From JAHFPN01 sp963765745 (GTDB lineage: Bacteria; Pseudomonadota; Alphaproteobacteria; Rhizobiales; Xanthobacteraceae), in contig CAVXXM010000010.1 in the NCBI GenBank assembly GCA_963765745.1, positions 1-64,000 of the forward strand: a DNA stretch of 64,000 nucleotides, written 5' to 3'. Each line of letters begins with the position of its first letter. Positions within the stretch are counted from its first letter, which is position 1. The translations under genes and the position numbers were made by a program. The notes under the pieces are model-generated. The model had not been told where the DNA came from. It was given only the letters and a program-made list of their open reading frames with translations, and made no database searches. Positions 28,093 to 37,233 of this stretch are shown piece by piece.

Positions 28093-29660
28093 GCGACGCC
28101 GCCGCACCGGCGGCTGCCGAACCGAAGGTAACTCTCCGCCGGTACATCGCCTTCGCCGCGCTTGTGTTCGGCATGTTCATGGCGATCCTGGACATCCAGA
28201 TCGTCGCCTCGTCGCTCGCCGAAATCCAGGCCGGCCTTTCGGCGGCGCCGCAGGAAATTGCCTGGGTGCAGACGAGCTATCTCGTCGCAGAAGTGGTGAT
28301 GATCCCGCTTTCGGGCTTCCTGGCCCGCGCGCTCTCGACGCGGGTGCTGTTCACGATCTCGGCTGCCGGCTTCACGCTGGCGAGCGTCTTGTGCGCGACG
28401 GCGACTTCGATCAACGAAATGATCGTCTATCGCGCGCTGCAGGGCTTCATCGGCGGCGGCATGATCCCGACCGCCATGGCCGCGGCTTACACGATCTTTC
28501 CGCGCCGCTCGATGGGGCCGGTGATGGCGGTGATCGGGCTCACGGTCACGCTGGCGCCGACGATCGGACCGACGATCGGCGGCTATCTGACGGAGCTTTT
28601 TTCCTGGCACTGGCTGTTTCTGATCAATGTCGTGCCCGGCGTGATCGCATCGGTGATCGCCTGGACGCTGATCGATTTCGACGAGCCCGAATACGGGCTG
28701 CTGAAACGCATCGACGTCTGGGGCCTGGCCGCGCTCGCGGTGTTCCTCGGCAGCCTCGAATATGTGCTCGAACAAGGCCCGATCGACGACTGGTTCGACT
28801 CGAACATCATCGCCTTCCTTGCGGTGCTCAGCGCCGTGGGCGGGGTTATTTTCTTCTGGCGGACGTTCAGCGTTGAGGTCCCGATCGTGGACCTGCATGC
28901 CTACAAGGATCGCAATTTCGCGGTGGGTTCTCTGCTTACTTTCGTGCTCGGCATGGGGCTCTATGGCCTGACCTATCTCTATCCGCTGTTCCTCGCGCGC
29001 GTGCGCGGCTTCAACGCGCTGCAGGTCGGCGAGACCATGTTCATTACGGGCGCGGCGATGTTCGTGGCGGCGCCGATCGCCGGCACGCTGGCGCGCAAGA
29101 TCGACCCGCGCTGGCTGATCGGCGGCGGGTTCGTGGGCTTCGTGCTTTCCTGCTTCGAGCTCGTGCCGATCACTAGCCAATGGGGCTTCGGGGAGCTCCT
29201 GCTGCCGCAGCTTCTGCGCGGTGCGTCGCTCATGTTCTGCATGGTGCCGATCAATATCGTGGCGCTCGGGACACTGCCGCCGGATCAACTGAAGAACGCG
29301 GCCGGCCTGTTCAACACGGTGCGTAACATCGGCGGCGCATTCGGGCTGGCGGGCATCAACACGTTCCTGAACCAGCGCACTGATCTGCACATTCTCAGGC
29401 TGCGCGAGCACGTCGTCTGGGGCCGCTCCGCGGCCGACGAGGCGCTGGCGGGGCTCACCGAACGCTTCACCCCTTTCCTCGGCTCGAACGCCGAGCAGGC
29501 GGCGATCAAGCGGCTCTCGGGTCTCGTATACCGCGAGGCGCTGGTGCTCGCGTTCTCCGATGTGTTCCTAATACTCGCGATCATCTTCAGCCTGTGCGCG
29601 GTGCTCGTAGTGCTCGTGCGCCGGCCGCGGCTCGAGCCCGAAGCTGCTCCCGCCCACTGA
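28089..29660 (+). CDS. emrB: DHA2 family MFS multidrug transporter (EmrB-like)
   Basis: A 523-aa major-facilitator proton antiporter with about 14 membrane helices. The EmrB signature LDIQIVASSLAEIQ in helix 1, WVQTSYLVAEVVMIPLSGFL and the antiporter motif TLAPTIGPTIGGYL in helix 5 are present. The GTG start overlaps the emrA stop (GTGA), so the two are translationally coupled. It expels amphipathic drugs together with EmrA; the substrate range is unknown. Confidence 0.93.
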   Translation: MSDAAAPAAAEPKVTLRRYIAFAALVFGMFMAILDIQIVASSLAEIQAGLSAAPQEIAWVQTSYLVAEVVMIPLSGFLARALSTRVLFTISAAGFTLASVLCATATSINEMIVYRALQGFIGGGMIPTAMAAAYTIFPRRSMGPVMAVIGLTVTLAPTIGPTIGGYLTELFSWHWLFLINVVPGVIASVIAWTLIDFDEPEYGLLKRIDVWGLAALAVFLGSLEYVLEQGPIDDWFDSNIIAFLAVLSAVGGVIFFWRTFSVEVPIVDLHAYKDRNFAVGSLLTFVLGMGLYGLTYLYPLFLARVRGFNALQVGETMFITGAAMFVAAPIAGTLARKIDPRWLIGGGFVGFVLSCFELVPITSQWGFGELLLPQLLRGASLMFCMVPINIVALGTLPPDQLKNAAGLFNTVRNIGGAFGLAGINTFLNQRTDLHILRLREHVVWGRSAADEALAGLTERFTPFLGSNAEQAAIKRLSGLVYREALVLAFSDVFLILAIIFSLCAVLVVLVRRPRLEPEAAPAH

Positions 29661-29787
29661 GCGCGGCCACGGGTTGAGCCGGCGCGGACCTTCTTGTCGA
29701 TGATGCTGCCGATCCGCATCTATAGCCAGCTGCGGCAACTCGCGCGCGAAGTGGCGGCGCGTGCTATGTGACGGCCCGGAGATTCGC

Positions 29788-31095
29788 ATGCTCTACAAGC
29801 AGACAATCGATCGCGCGCTGGCGGGCAAGATCGGCGAGGGCGGCATCCCCGACAAGGCGTTCGGGGATATGCTGTTGCGCACAGAGGAGGGGCTCGCGGA
29901 GCTGCGCACGGCGTACGAGCAGCGCACGATGCCGCTGTTGCGCCTGCCCGAGCGCAAGGACGATCTCGAGGCGATCGAGGCCGTGGCGAAAAAGTTGCAG
30001 GAGGGAACCGACATCGTGTTCCTCGGCACCGGCGGATCGAGCCTTGGGGGCCAGACGCTCGCCCAGCTCGGCGATTTCGGCGTGCAGGGTCTCTCGGCGA
30101 TGCGCAAGGAGCCGCGGGTACACTTCCTCGACAATCTCGATCCGATCACGCTCGGCGCGGCGCTGCAGCACCTGCCGCTCAAGACCACTCGCTTCGTCGC
30201 CATCTCCAAGTCCGGTGGAACGGCGGAGACGTTGATGCAAACGATGGCGGCGATGGCCGCGCTCAAGGCCGCCGGCGTGAAGAAGCTGGGCGATCATCTG
30301 TTCGGCCTCACCGAGCCGGCCGGTCCGGGCCGCCGTAACGGCCTGCGCGATCTTCTGTCGGGTACCGGCGCCGCCATGCTCGAACACGACCGCGCGATCG
30401 GCGGGCGCTATTCGGTGTTTTCCAATGTCGGGCTGTTGCCTGCGCTCGTGCTCGGCCTCGATGCCGGGGCGATCCGCGAGGGCGCGCGGCGGACGCTTCT
30501 GCCCGTGATCGAGAAAAAGCTGCCCGCCGACGTGCCTGCCGCGCAGGGCGCAGCGCTCAGCGTTGCCGCGGCTGAGAGCGGCAAGAATATCACCGTGCTG
30601 ATGGCCTATGCCGACCGGCTCGAGCGTTTCACCAAGTGGTGGGTGCAGCTCTGGGCTGAGAGTCTGGGCAAGGACGGAAAAGGAACGACGCCAATTGCAG
30701 CGCTCGGTCCTGTGGATCAGCACAGCCAATTGCAGCTCTATCTCGGCGGCCCGCGCGACAAGCTCTTTACAATCGTGACCACCGGTGCGACCGGGCGCGG
30801 GCCGAAAATCGATCCGCAGCTTGCGAGCAAAGCTGGAGAGTCAGGGTTCGGCGGCAAGAGCGCAGGCGATCTGGTCGCGGCCCAGGGCCGCGCCACCATC
30901 GAAACGCTCGCGGCCGAGCAATGCCCTGTGCGCGCGATCCATGTGGACCGCCTGGACGCGCGCTCGCTCGGCGCGCTCATGATGCATTTCATGCTGGAGA
31001 CGATCCTTGCCGCCCATCTGCTTGGCGTTGATCCGTTCGACCAGCCGGGCGTCGAGGACGGAAAGCGGCTAGCCAAGCGCTATCTGGCAGGCTGA
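29788..31095 (+). CDS. pgi: Glucose-6-phosphate isomerase
   Basis: A 435-aa isomerase interconverting glucose 6-phosphate and fructose 6-phosphate. The SIS-type sugar-phosphate loop FVAISKSGGTAETL, the FLGTGGSSLGGQTL segment and the PVDQHSQLQLYLGG signature with catalytic residues are present. It is shorter than the E. coli enzyme (549 aa), as is common in Rhizobiales. The ATG at 29788 was preferred to an upstream GTG. It is transcribed alone, 92 bp upstream of mutL. Confidence 0.93.
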   Translation: MLYKQTIDRALAGKIGEGGIPDKAFGDMLLRTEEGLAELRTAYEQRTMPLLRLPERKDDLEAIEAVAKKLQEGTDIVFLGTGGSSLGGQTLAQLGDFGVQGLSAMRKEPRVHFLDNLDPITLGAALQHLPLKTTRFVAISKSGGTAETLMQTMAAMAALKAAGVKKLGDHLFGLTEPAGPGRRNGLRDLLSGTGAAMLEHDRAIGGRYSVFSNVGLLPALVLGLDAGAIREGARRTLLPVIEKKLPADVPAAQGAALSVAAAESGKNITVLMAYADRLERFTKWWVQLWAESLGKDGKGTTPIAALGPVDQHSQLQLYLGGPRDKLFTIVTTGATGRGPKIDPQLASKAGESGFGGKSAGDLVAAQGRATIETLAAEQCPVRAIHVDRLDARSLGALMMHFMLETILAAHLLGVDPFDQPGVEDGKRLAKRYLAG

Positions 31096-31186
31096 TCTTG
31101 TGTAGAGCGGGGATGCTGGGCGCGCGTCTCGCCGCGGCGACGCGCGAGCGCTAGATTTCGGGCGCCGACTCGCTCAAGGCTCATCC

Positions 31187-32956
31187 ATGGCCGTCCGTCA
31201 GCTCTCCGAAGCCGTCGTCAACCGCATCGCCGCCGGAGAGGTGGTGGAGCGACCGGCTTCGGCTGTGAAGGAACTCGTCGAGAACGCGCTCGACGCGGGG
31301 GCCGGGCGCATCGAAGTGGTGCTCGCGGGCGGCGGCACGCGGCTCGTGCGCGTTACCGACGATGGCGCTGGCATGACGCCCGCGGACCTGATGCTCGCGG
31401 TCGAGCGACACGCGACTTCAAAGCTGCCCGGTGACGATCTGCTTGCCGTGCGGACGCTCGGTTTTCGCGGTGAGGCGTTGCCCTCGATCGGCGCCGCGGC
31501 GAAGCTTTCGATCGTGACGCGCACGGCGGACGCGGCCAACGCTTCGGAGATCCGCGTCGAGGGCGGGAAGAAGTCGGCCTTGCGGCCGGCCGCGCTCGGG
31601 CCGGGAACACGGGTCGAGGTGCGGGACCTGTTCTATGCGACGCCGGCGCGGCTCAAGTTCCTGAAATCCGAGCGGGCGGAAAACGCCGCGGCGATCGAAG
31701 CCGTGCGGCGGCTGGCGCTGGCGCGGCCCGATGTGGCCTTCACGCTGGTGGCCGAGGACCGCGCGCCGGTCACTTACGCCGCGCAGCGAGACGATATGGA
31801 CGGCCGGCTTCTGCGCATGGCCGACGTGCTCGGCGCGGAGTTGCGCGACAACGCGGTGCGGGTCGAGGGCGAGCGCGAAGGTGCGCGCGTCTCGGGGCTC
31901 GCCGGCTTGCCGACGTTCTCGCGGGCGAATTCGCTCTCACAGTATCTGTTCGTCAACGGCCGGCCGGTGCGGGACAAGGTGCTGTTGGGCGCGGTGCGCG
32001 CGGCTTATGCGGATCTGCTGCATGGCGGGCGATATCCGGTCGTGGCGCTTTTCATCACGCTCGATCCGGGCGAGGTCGACGTGAACGTCCATCCGGCGAA
32101 GACCGAGGTGCGGTTCCGCGATCCGGGTCTGGTGCGCGGTCTCCTGGTGCGCGCGCTGAAGGACGCGCTCGGCGAAGGTGCGCGGCGCTCGGCGACGACG
32201 GGAGCCACGCGCTTTTCTTCGTTTGCGCGGCGAAACGGCCGCGGCGTGAACTGGCGCGGCGCGGCCGCGCCGCCTGCGGGATTCTCCGAGAACGAACAGG
32301 CCGGATTCGAAGGATTCGCTGCGCCCTCGGCCGATGCCAGCGCGTCCGCCGCGCCGCCCGCGCCCGAGGTATTAGACAACCCGCTCGGCGCGGCGCGGGC
32401 GCAGCTGCACGAGACCTATATCGTGGCGCAGACCAAGGACGGTCTCGTGCTGGTGGACCAGCACGCGGCGCACGAGCGGCTGGTCTACGAGAAGCTCAAG
32501 GCCGCGATCGAGCGCGACGGCGTGGTGCGGCAGATGCTCCTGGTGCCCGCCGTGGTCGAACTCGACCCGGCCGACGCCGCGGCGCTCAACGAGCGGGCGG
32601 AGGAATTGTCGAAGCTCGGGCTCGTGCTCGAAACCTTCGGGCCCGGCGCGGTGCTGGTGCGCGAGGTGCCGGCGCTTCTGGGAGACGTCGATGTCGCGGG
32701 CATCGTGCGCGATCTCGCCGAGCACATGGCCGAATGGGACAGCTCGCTGCCCTTGGAGCGGCGTTTGCTCGCGGTCGCGTCCTCGATGTCGTGCCACGGC
32801 TCGGTGCGGGCCGGGCGGCGGCTGCGGCCCGAGGAGATGAACGCGCTGTTGCGCGCCATGGAAGGCACCGATTATGCCGGCCAGTGCAATCACGGCCGGC
32901 CGACCTATGTGGAATTGAAGCTCGCCGATATCGAGAAGTTGTTCGGGCGGCGCTGA
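31187..32956 (+). CDS. mutL: DNA mismatch repair protein MutL
   Basis: A 589-aa mismatch-repair matchmaker. The GHL ATPase motifs are ENALDAG (32-38), TDDGAGM (57-63) and GFRGEAL (92-98), followed by a Pro/Ala-rich linker (about 335-400) and a dimerisation domain. The latter contains DQHAAHERLVYE (424-435), which fits the DQHA(X)2E(X)4E endonuclease motif, and a terminal CNHGRP. This MutL is thus likely a nicking enzyme, as in bacteria without MutH. Confidence 0.96.
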   Translation: MAVRQLSEAVVNRIAAGEVVERPASAVKELVENALDAGAGRIEVVLAGGGTRLVRVTDDGAGMTPADLMLAVERHATSKLPGDDLLAVRTLGFRGEALPSIGAAAKLSIVTRTADAANASEIRVEGGKKSALRPAALGPGTRVEVRDLFYATPARLKFLKSERAENAAAIEAVRRLALARPDVAFTLVAEDRAPVTYAAQRDDMDGRLLRMADVLGAELRDNAVRVEGEREGARVSGLAGLPTFSRANSLSQYLFVNGRPVRDKVLLGAVRAAYADLLHGGRYPVVALFITLDPGEVDVNVHPAKTEVRFRDPGLVRGLLVRALKDALGEGARRSATTGATRFSSFARRNGRGVNWRGAAAPPAGFSENEQAGFEGFAAPSADASASAAPPAPEVLDNPLGAARAQLHETYIVAQTKDGLVLVDQHAAHERLVYEKLKAAIERDGVVRQMLLVPAVVELDPADAAALNERAEELSKLGLVLETFGPGAVLVREVPALLGDVDVAGIVRDLAEHMAEWDSSLPLERRLLAVASSMSCHGSVRAGRRLRPEEMNALLRAMEGTDYAGQCNHGRPTYVELKLADIEKLFGRR

Positions 32957-32959
32957 CGT

Positions 32960-33511
32960 TCAAGTAGCGCGCAGAAAAACTATCTCCGTATCGTCGTAAG
33001 CGCGCCGCTCGATTTCCTCGAAGCCTTCTTGGGTAGCGAAGGCGCCCTTTTCCTCTTCGACCACTACTAGCGCGCCGGGCGCTAGCCAGCCGCCGGTGCG
33101 CGCCGAGGCGAGCGCCTTCTCGGCGAAGCCGTGGCCATAGGGCGGATCGCAGAACACGAGATCGAAGGGCTCGACCGGCTTCGCCTCGCCCAAGTTCGTC
33201 GCGTCGCGGCGGAACAGGCGGGTGACGCCGGGCAGCGCGAACGCCTCGACGTTCTCGCGGATCAGCGCCCGGGCTTCGGCCGCGTCCTCGACGAACAGCG
33301 CGAAGCGCGCGCCGCGCGACATCGCCTCGATGCCGAGCGCGCCGGTGCCGGCGAAGAGATCGAGCACGCGGGCATTGCTGACCGGGTCGCCATAGCCGTG
33401 CGCCAGGATATTGAAGATCGATTCGCGCAGCCGGTCGGCGGTCGGCCGGATCGCGTCGGAGGAGGGGCCTTTCAGCGCGCGCCCGCGAAATTTGCCGCCG
33501 ACGATCCGCAT
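32960..33511 (-). CDS. rsmD: 16S rRNA (guanine966-N2)-methyltransferase RsmD
   Basis: A 183-aa SAM-dependent methyltransferase modifying G966 of 16S rRNA. The SAM motif DLFAGTGALG is at 51-60 and the catalytic DPPY at 122-125. The start is placed at MRIVGGKFRGR, which matches the family N-terminus. It overlaps nothing, beginning 1 bp from the end of the pseudouridine synthase gene, and runs convergent with mutL. Confidence 0.93.
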   Translation of the reverse strand: MRIVGGKFRGRALKGPSSDAIRPTADRLRESIFNILAHGYGDPVSNARVLDLFAGTGALGIEAMSRGARFALFVEDAAEARALIRENVEAFALPGVTRLFRRDATNLGEAKPVEPFDLVFCDPPYGHGFAEKALASARTGGWLAPGALVVVEEEKGAFATQEGFEEIERRAYDDTEIVFLRAT

Positions 33512-33512
33512 T

Positions 33513-34472
33513 TCATCCCCGGTCGCGCGCGCGTTCTCTGCGCTTCCGCTTCTCTCTCCGCTTCGGGTTTGCGGGAGGAGAGGAAGGGGAGGGCGAGGCT
33601 CGAGCGGGCGCTGGGGAAGCTCGAGCGCCATGCGGTTTCGGCTCGCGTGCTTTGGGTTGCTCAAGTTCCCGCAGCGGCGCATCGAAATCGCTGCCGGCCA
33701 GCCGCGCGAGGCGTTCGCCGAGCTGCTCCTTCAGCGTGCGCGTGCTCACTTCCTCGATGGCGGCGCGCTCCAGATCGCCGAGCTGGAACGGGCCGTAGGA
33801 GACGCGAATGAGCCGGTTCACCGAAAGGCCGAGGTGCCGCAAGACGTTCCGCACCTCGCGGTTTTTTCCTTCGCGCAGGCCCATGGTGATCCAGACATTG
33901 GCGCCCTGCTCGCGGTCGAGCGCCGCCTCGATCGGTCCGTAAGAAACGCCATCCACGGTGACGCCGTTCTTCAGCCGCTTGAGCGCCGCCGGATCGACCC
34001 GGCCATGGGCGCGCACGCGATAGCGGCGCAGCCATCCAGTCTCGGGCAATTCCAGCACGCGCGCGAGGCCGCCGTCGTTGGTGAGCAACAACAGTCCCTC
34101 GCTGGTGAGATCGAGGCGGCCGATGGAGACGAGGCGCGGCAGCGAGCGCGGCAAGGCGCCGAAAATCGTCGGCCGGCCGCGGTCGTCGCGGTTCGTCGTG
34201 AGCAGGCCGGGCGGCTTGTGATAGCGGAACAGCCGCGTGCGCTCGCGCTGCGGCAGCGGATTTCCGTCGACCACGATGCGATCGTGTGCGGTCACGTTCA
34301 GCGCGGGGCTGGTCAGCGTCTTGCCGTTGACCGCGACGCGGCCGGCGGCGATCCAGGTCTCGGCGTCGCGGCGCGAGGCGAGGCCGGCGCGGGCGATCAC
34401 CTTGGCAATGCGTTCTCCTGCCTTTTCTGTGGGCAGGGTTTCCTTTTGCTCTGGCTTGCGGGCATTTGTCAT
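33513..34472 (-). CDS. Pseudouridine synthase, RsuA/RluB/RluE/RluF family
   Basis: A 319-aa rRNA pseudouridine synthase. An S4 RNA-binding domain (about 14-60, ERIAKVIARAGLASRRDAE) precedes the catalytic domain with GRLDLTSEGLLLLTNDG, whose Asp is the nucleophile. A long Lys/Arg/Pro-rich tail (about 255-319) is typical of Rhizobiales RluB-like proteins. The likely target is 23S rRNA U2605, but RluB versus RluE/F cannot be settled here. The gene is adjacent to rsmD and divergent from tadA. Confidence 0.92.
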   Translation of the reverse strand: MTNARKPEQKETLPTEKAGERIAKVIARAGLASRRDAETWIAAGRVAVNGKTLTSPALNVTAHDRIVVDGNPLPQRERTRLFRYHKPPGLLTTNRDDRGRPTIFGALPRSLPRLVSIGRLDLTSEGLLLLTNDGGLARVLELPETGWLRRYRVRAHGRVDPAALKRLKNGVTVDGVSYGPIEAALDREQGANVWITMGLREGKNREVRNVLRHLGLSVNRLIRVSYGPFQLGDLERAAIEEVSTRTLKEQLGERLARLAGSDFDAPLRELEQPKAREPKPHGARASPAPARASPSPSSPPANPKRREKRKRRERARDRG

Positions 34473-34523
34473 CTGTGCGACGTCGAACCCGGCTTCGTTG
34501 ATCGCGCGTAGCACGGGTGAAGC

Positions 34524-34994
34524 ATGGATACGAGCGTACCGAGCGTGCAGGGCAAAGGGTTCATGGACGTCGCCTTCACCGAGGCCCGCGTCGCCGCGCT
34601 CGCCGGCGAGGTGCCGGTCGGCTGCGTCATCGTGCACGAGGGCAAGGTCATCGCGCGGGCCGGCAATCGCACGGTCGCGGACAAGGACCCGACCGCGCAC
34701 GCGGAGATGGTGGCGCTCCGGGAGGCGGCGAAGAAGCTGCGCAGCGAAAGGCTAATGGAGTGCGATCTTTACGTCACGCTCGAGCCTTGCACCATGTGCG
34801 CTGCGGCGATGTCGCTGGCGCGCATCCGGCGGCTCTATTACGGCGCGGCCGATCCGAAAGGGGGCGCGGTCGAATCGGGCGTGCGCTTCTTCGACCAGCC
34901 GACCTGCCACCACAAGCCGGAAATCTATGGCGGCATCGGCGAGGTGCGCTCGGCCACGATGCTGAAAGAGTTCTTCGCCGCGCGTCGCCGATAG
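34524..34994 (+). CDS. tadA: tRNA(adenine34) deaminase TadA / nucleoside deaminase
   Basis: A 156-aa zinc deaminase. The HAE motif (His59, Glu61) and PCTMC (Cys89, Cys92) form the zinc site and proton shuttle. Length and context match TadA, which converts A34 to inosine in tRNA-Arg(ACG). An alternative start at an internal ATG (34563) would remove 13 residues and give the more usual N-terminus. The gene faces the pseudouridine synthase gene in the standard Rhizobiales order. Confidence 0.92.
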   Translation: MDTSVPSVQGKGFMDVAFTEARVAALAGEVPVGCVIVHEGKVIARAGNRTVADKDPTAHAEMVALREAAKKLRSERLMECDLYVTLEPCTMCAAAMSLARIRRLYYGAADPKGGAVESGVRFFDQPTCHHKPEIYGGIGEVRSATMLKEFFAARRR

Positions 34995-34997
34995 CGC

Positions 34998-36084
34998 TCA
35001 GCGCGCGCCGGCTTCGCGCGCGAATTTCCAGGCATTCTCCGCCATCGGCCGCACCAGCGTCGCCATGGCGGCCGCGTTCTGGTTGGCGGCGGTGCCGTCG
35101 CGCACGCGGCCGACGATGCCCTGCAGGATTCCGGCGATGCGGAAGAAATTGTACGCAAGATAAAGCTGTAGATGCGGCCGCGGATCGAGGCCGGTGCGCT
35201 TCCAATACATTTCCACATAGGCGTTGCGGTCGGGAATGCCGAGCGACTTCAAGTCGAGGCCGCGGATGCTGCCGGTGCCGGCGCCGCTGTCGGTACGCGG
35301 CATCTCCCAAGCCATCAGATGATAGGTGAAATCGGCGAGCGGATCGCCGAGCGTGGAAAGCTCCCAGTCGAGCACCGCGAGCACGCGCGGCGCCTTGTGG
35401 TCGAGGATCATATTATCGAGGCGATAGTCGCCGTGCACCAGCCGCACCGGGCCCTCGGGCGGCAGATGCTGCGGCAGCCATTGCATCAGCCGCTCCATCT
35501 CGTCGATCTCCATGGTCTTGGAGGCGACGTATTGCTTCGACCAACGGGCGACCTGGCGCGCCATGTAATTCTCGCCCTTGCCGTAGTCGCGAGAGGCCGA
35601 TCGAGGACGGATCGTAGCGGTGCAGGCGCGCGAGCGTCTCGTTCATGGCGTCGTAGATGGCCGTGCGCTCCGCGTTGGTCGCGTCCGGCATGCGCGGCTC
35701 CCAGATGGAGCGGCCATCGACGAAGCCCATGACGTAGAAGGCGGTGCCGATCACAGTCTCGTCGGGGCAATAGAGCACCGGCTCGGGCACCGGGAAGCCT
35801 TGCGGGTAGAGCGCGCTGATGGCGCGGAACTCGCGGTCGACCGCGTGGGCGGAGGCGAGCAGCTTGCCCGGCGGCTTGCGGCGCAGCACGTAGCGGCGCG
35901 CGGGCGACTCCAGAAGATAAGTCGGGTTCGACTGGCCGCCCTTGAATTGCGTGACGTTGAGCGGGCCGGCGAAGCCCGGCACTTCGCGCGCCAGATGGGC
36001 TTCGAGCCGATCGACCGGAAAGGCGAGCGCCGGCGCCACTTCCTTGGTGCCGGTGAAGGCGGTTTGGCGGTCGATCTGCTGCAT
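34998..36084 (-). CDS. Phosphotransferase family protein (ACAD10/APH-like), frameshifted
   Basis: An aminoglycoside-phosphotransferase-fold kinase of about 361 aa, of the type that in many bacteria and in eukaryotic ACAD10 accompanies acyl-CoA dehydrogenases. The kinase lysine region (FKGGQSNPTYLLES), catalytic HGDYRLDN and metal-binding LDWELST are present. The frame breaks near 35590 between PSSIGL and KGENYMARQ, and the 1087-base span is 3n+1. It probably phosphorylates a hydroxyacyl or similar small molecule. Confidence 0.85.
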
Positions 36085-36135
36085 CGCTGCGTCAATCCCT
36101 CAGGCCCGCCAGCATAGCGCGGATTTCGTCCGCGC

Positions 36136-37047
36136 TCAGTCCTTGGCGAGGAAAGGCAGAAGGGCGGCGAGCGTCGCGTCGGGATTTTCCTCAGGGAGAA
36201 AATGGCCGCATTCAATGGCCTGGCCCTCGACGTTCTGGGCCCAGCGCCGCCAGATCTCGAGCATGCCCTCGCCGCCGCTTCTGGCCGGAAGGCCGCGGGC
36301 GCCCCACAGCACCTGCACCGGGCAGGCGATTTTCTTGCCGGCCTTCAGGTCCGCGTTATCGATAGCGGCGTCGGTGGATTGGCCGGCGCGGTAGTCCTCG
36401 CAAAAGCCGTGGATGTGCGCGGCGTCGGAGAAATTCTGGCGATAGTGCTCGACCGCGCGCGGGTCGAACACGCTCGCGTCGGTGCCCCAGCGCATGCCGG
36501 TGAAGACCCACTTGAAATAGAAATCGACGGAATTGCCGATCAGCGTTTCGGGAAACGGCGCCGGCTGCGCCAGGAAGGCCCAGTGATAGGCCTGCATGGC
36601 GCGCGCGGCATTCATGCCGGCCCACATTTCAAAGGTCGGGACGATATCGAGTACGGAGAGGCGCGTGATGCGCTCGGGATGATCGAACGCGAGGCGATAG
36701 CCGACGCGGCCGCCACGGTCGTGGCCGACGAGGGCGAAGCGCTTGTGCCCGAGCTTTTCCATCAGCTCCACCATGGCCGCGGCCATGGCGCGCTTGGTAT
36801 AGGGCGAATGATCGGGCGCCGCCTCGGGCGTGCCGCTGGCGCCGTAGCCGATGAGATCGGCGATCACGAGCGTGTAGTGCTTGGCGAGCTCCGGCGCGAT
36901 GCGGTGATACATGGCGCCGGTTTGCGGATGGCCGTGCAGCAATAGCAGGGGCGGGCCCTTGCCGCCGACGCGAGCGAACAGCTTGGCGGCTTTCGTCTCG
37001 ATGAAGTGCGACTCGAAGCCGGGAAAGAGTTCGGGCAGTTCGGGCAT
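36136..37047 (-). CDS. Haloacetate dehalogenase (fluoroacetate dehalogenase-like alpha/beta hydrolase)
   Basis: A 303-aa alpha/beta hydrolase. Nucleophile Asp110, Arg111 and Arg114 (HDRGGR), Asp134, the fluoride-pocket residues His155, Trp156 and Tyr219, and catalytic His282 occur at nearly the same positions as in the fluoroacetate dehalogenase of Rhodopseudomonas palustris (RPA1163; my recollection of its residue numbers). The enzyme would hydrolyse C-F or C-Cl bonds of haloacetates. The start at MPELPELFPGF matches that family. It is a single gene downstream of a large palindromic repeat. Confidence 0.88.
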   Translation of the reverse strand: MPELPELFPGFESHFIETKAAKLFARVGGKGPPLLLLHGHPQTGAMYHRIAPELAKHYTLVIADLIGYGASGTPEAAPDHSPYTKRAMAAAMVELMEKLGHKRFALVGHDRGGRVGYRLAFDHPERITRLSVLDIVPTFEMWAGMNAARAMQAYHWAFLAQPAPFPETLIGNSVDFYFKWVFTGMRWGTDASVFDPRAVEHYRQNFSDAAHIHGFCEDYRAGQSTDAAIDNADLKAGKKIACPVQVLWGARGLPARSGGEGMLEIWRRWAQNVEGQAIECGHFLPEENPDATLAALLPFLAKD

Positions 37048-37070
37048 TAGATTGTCCCTATTCCAGATAC

Positions 37071-37220
37071 TGTCATCCCGGACGGCCGAGCCGGACGATA
37101 GTCCGGCGAGGTCGATCCGGGATCCAGGGTCACCGAGCGGGAGATTATCGCACCGGCAATGATCCTGGATCCCGGCTCTCGGCCCCCGGATCAAGTCCGG
37201 GGGCCTCGGCCGGGATGACA
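37071..37220. repeat. 150-bp palindromic intergenic repeat
   Basis: The outer arms TGTCATCCCGG (37071-37081) and CCGGGATGACA (37210-37220) are perfect inverted repeats. Inside are nested dyads (GATCCGGGATCC / GGATCCCGG, and CCCCCGGATC / GTCCGGGGGC). This is the look of a dispersed non-coding repeat common in Bradyrhizobium relatives. It lies between purD and the dehalogenase and may fold into a long hairpin RNA. Confidence 0.8.
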
Positions 37221-37233
37221 GAAAGCAAATGTA

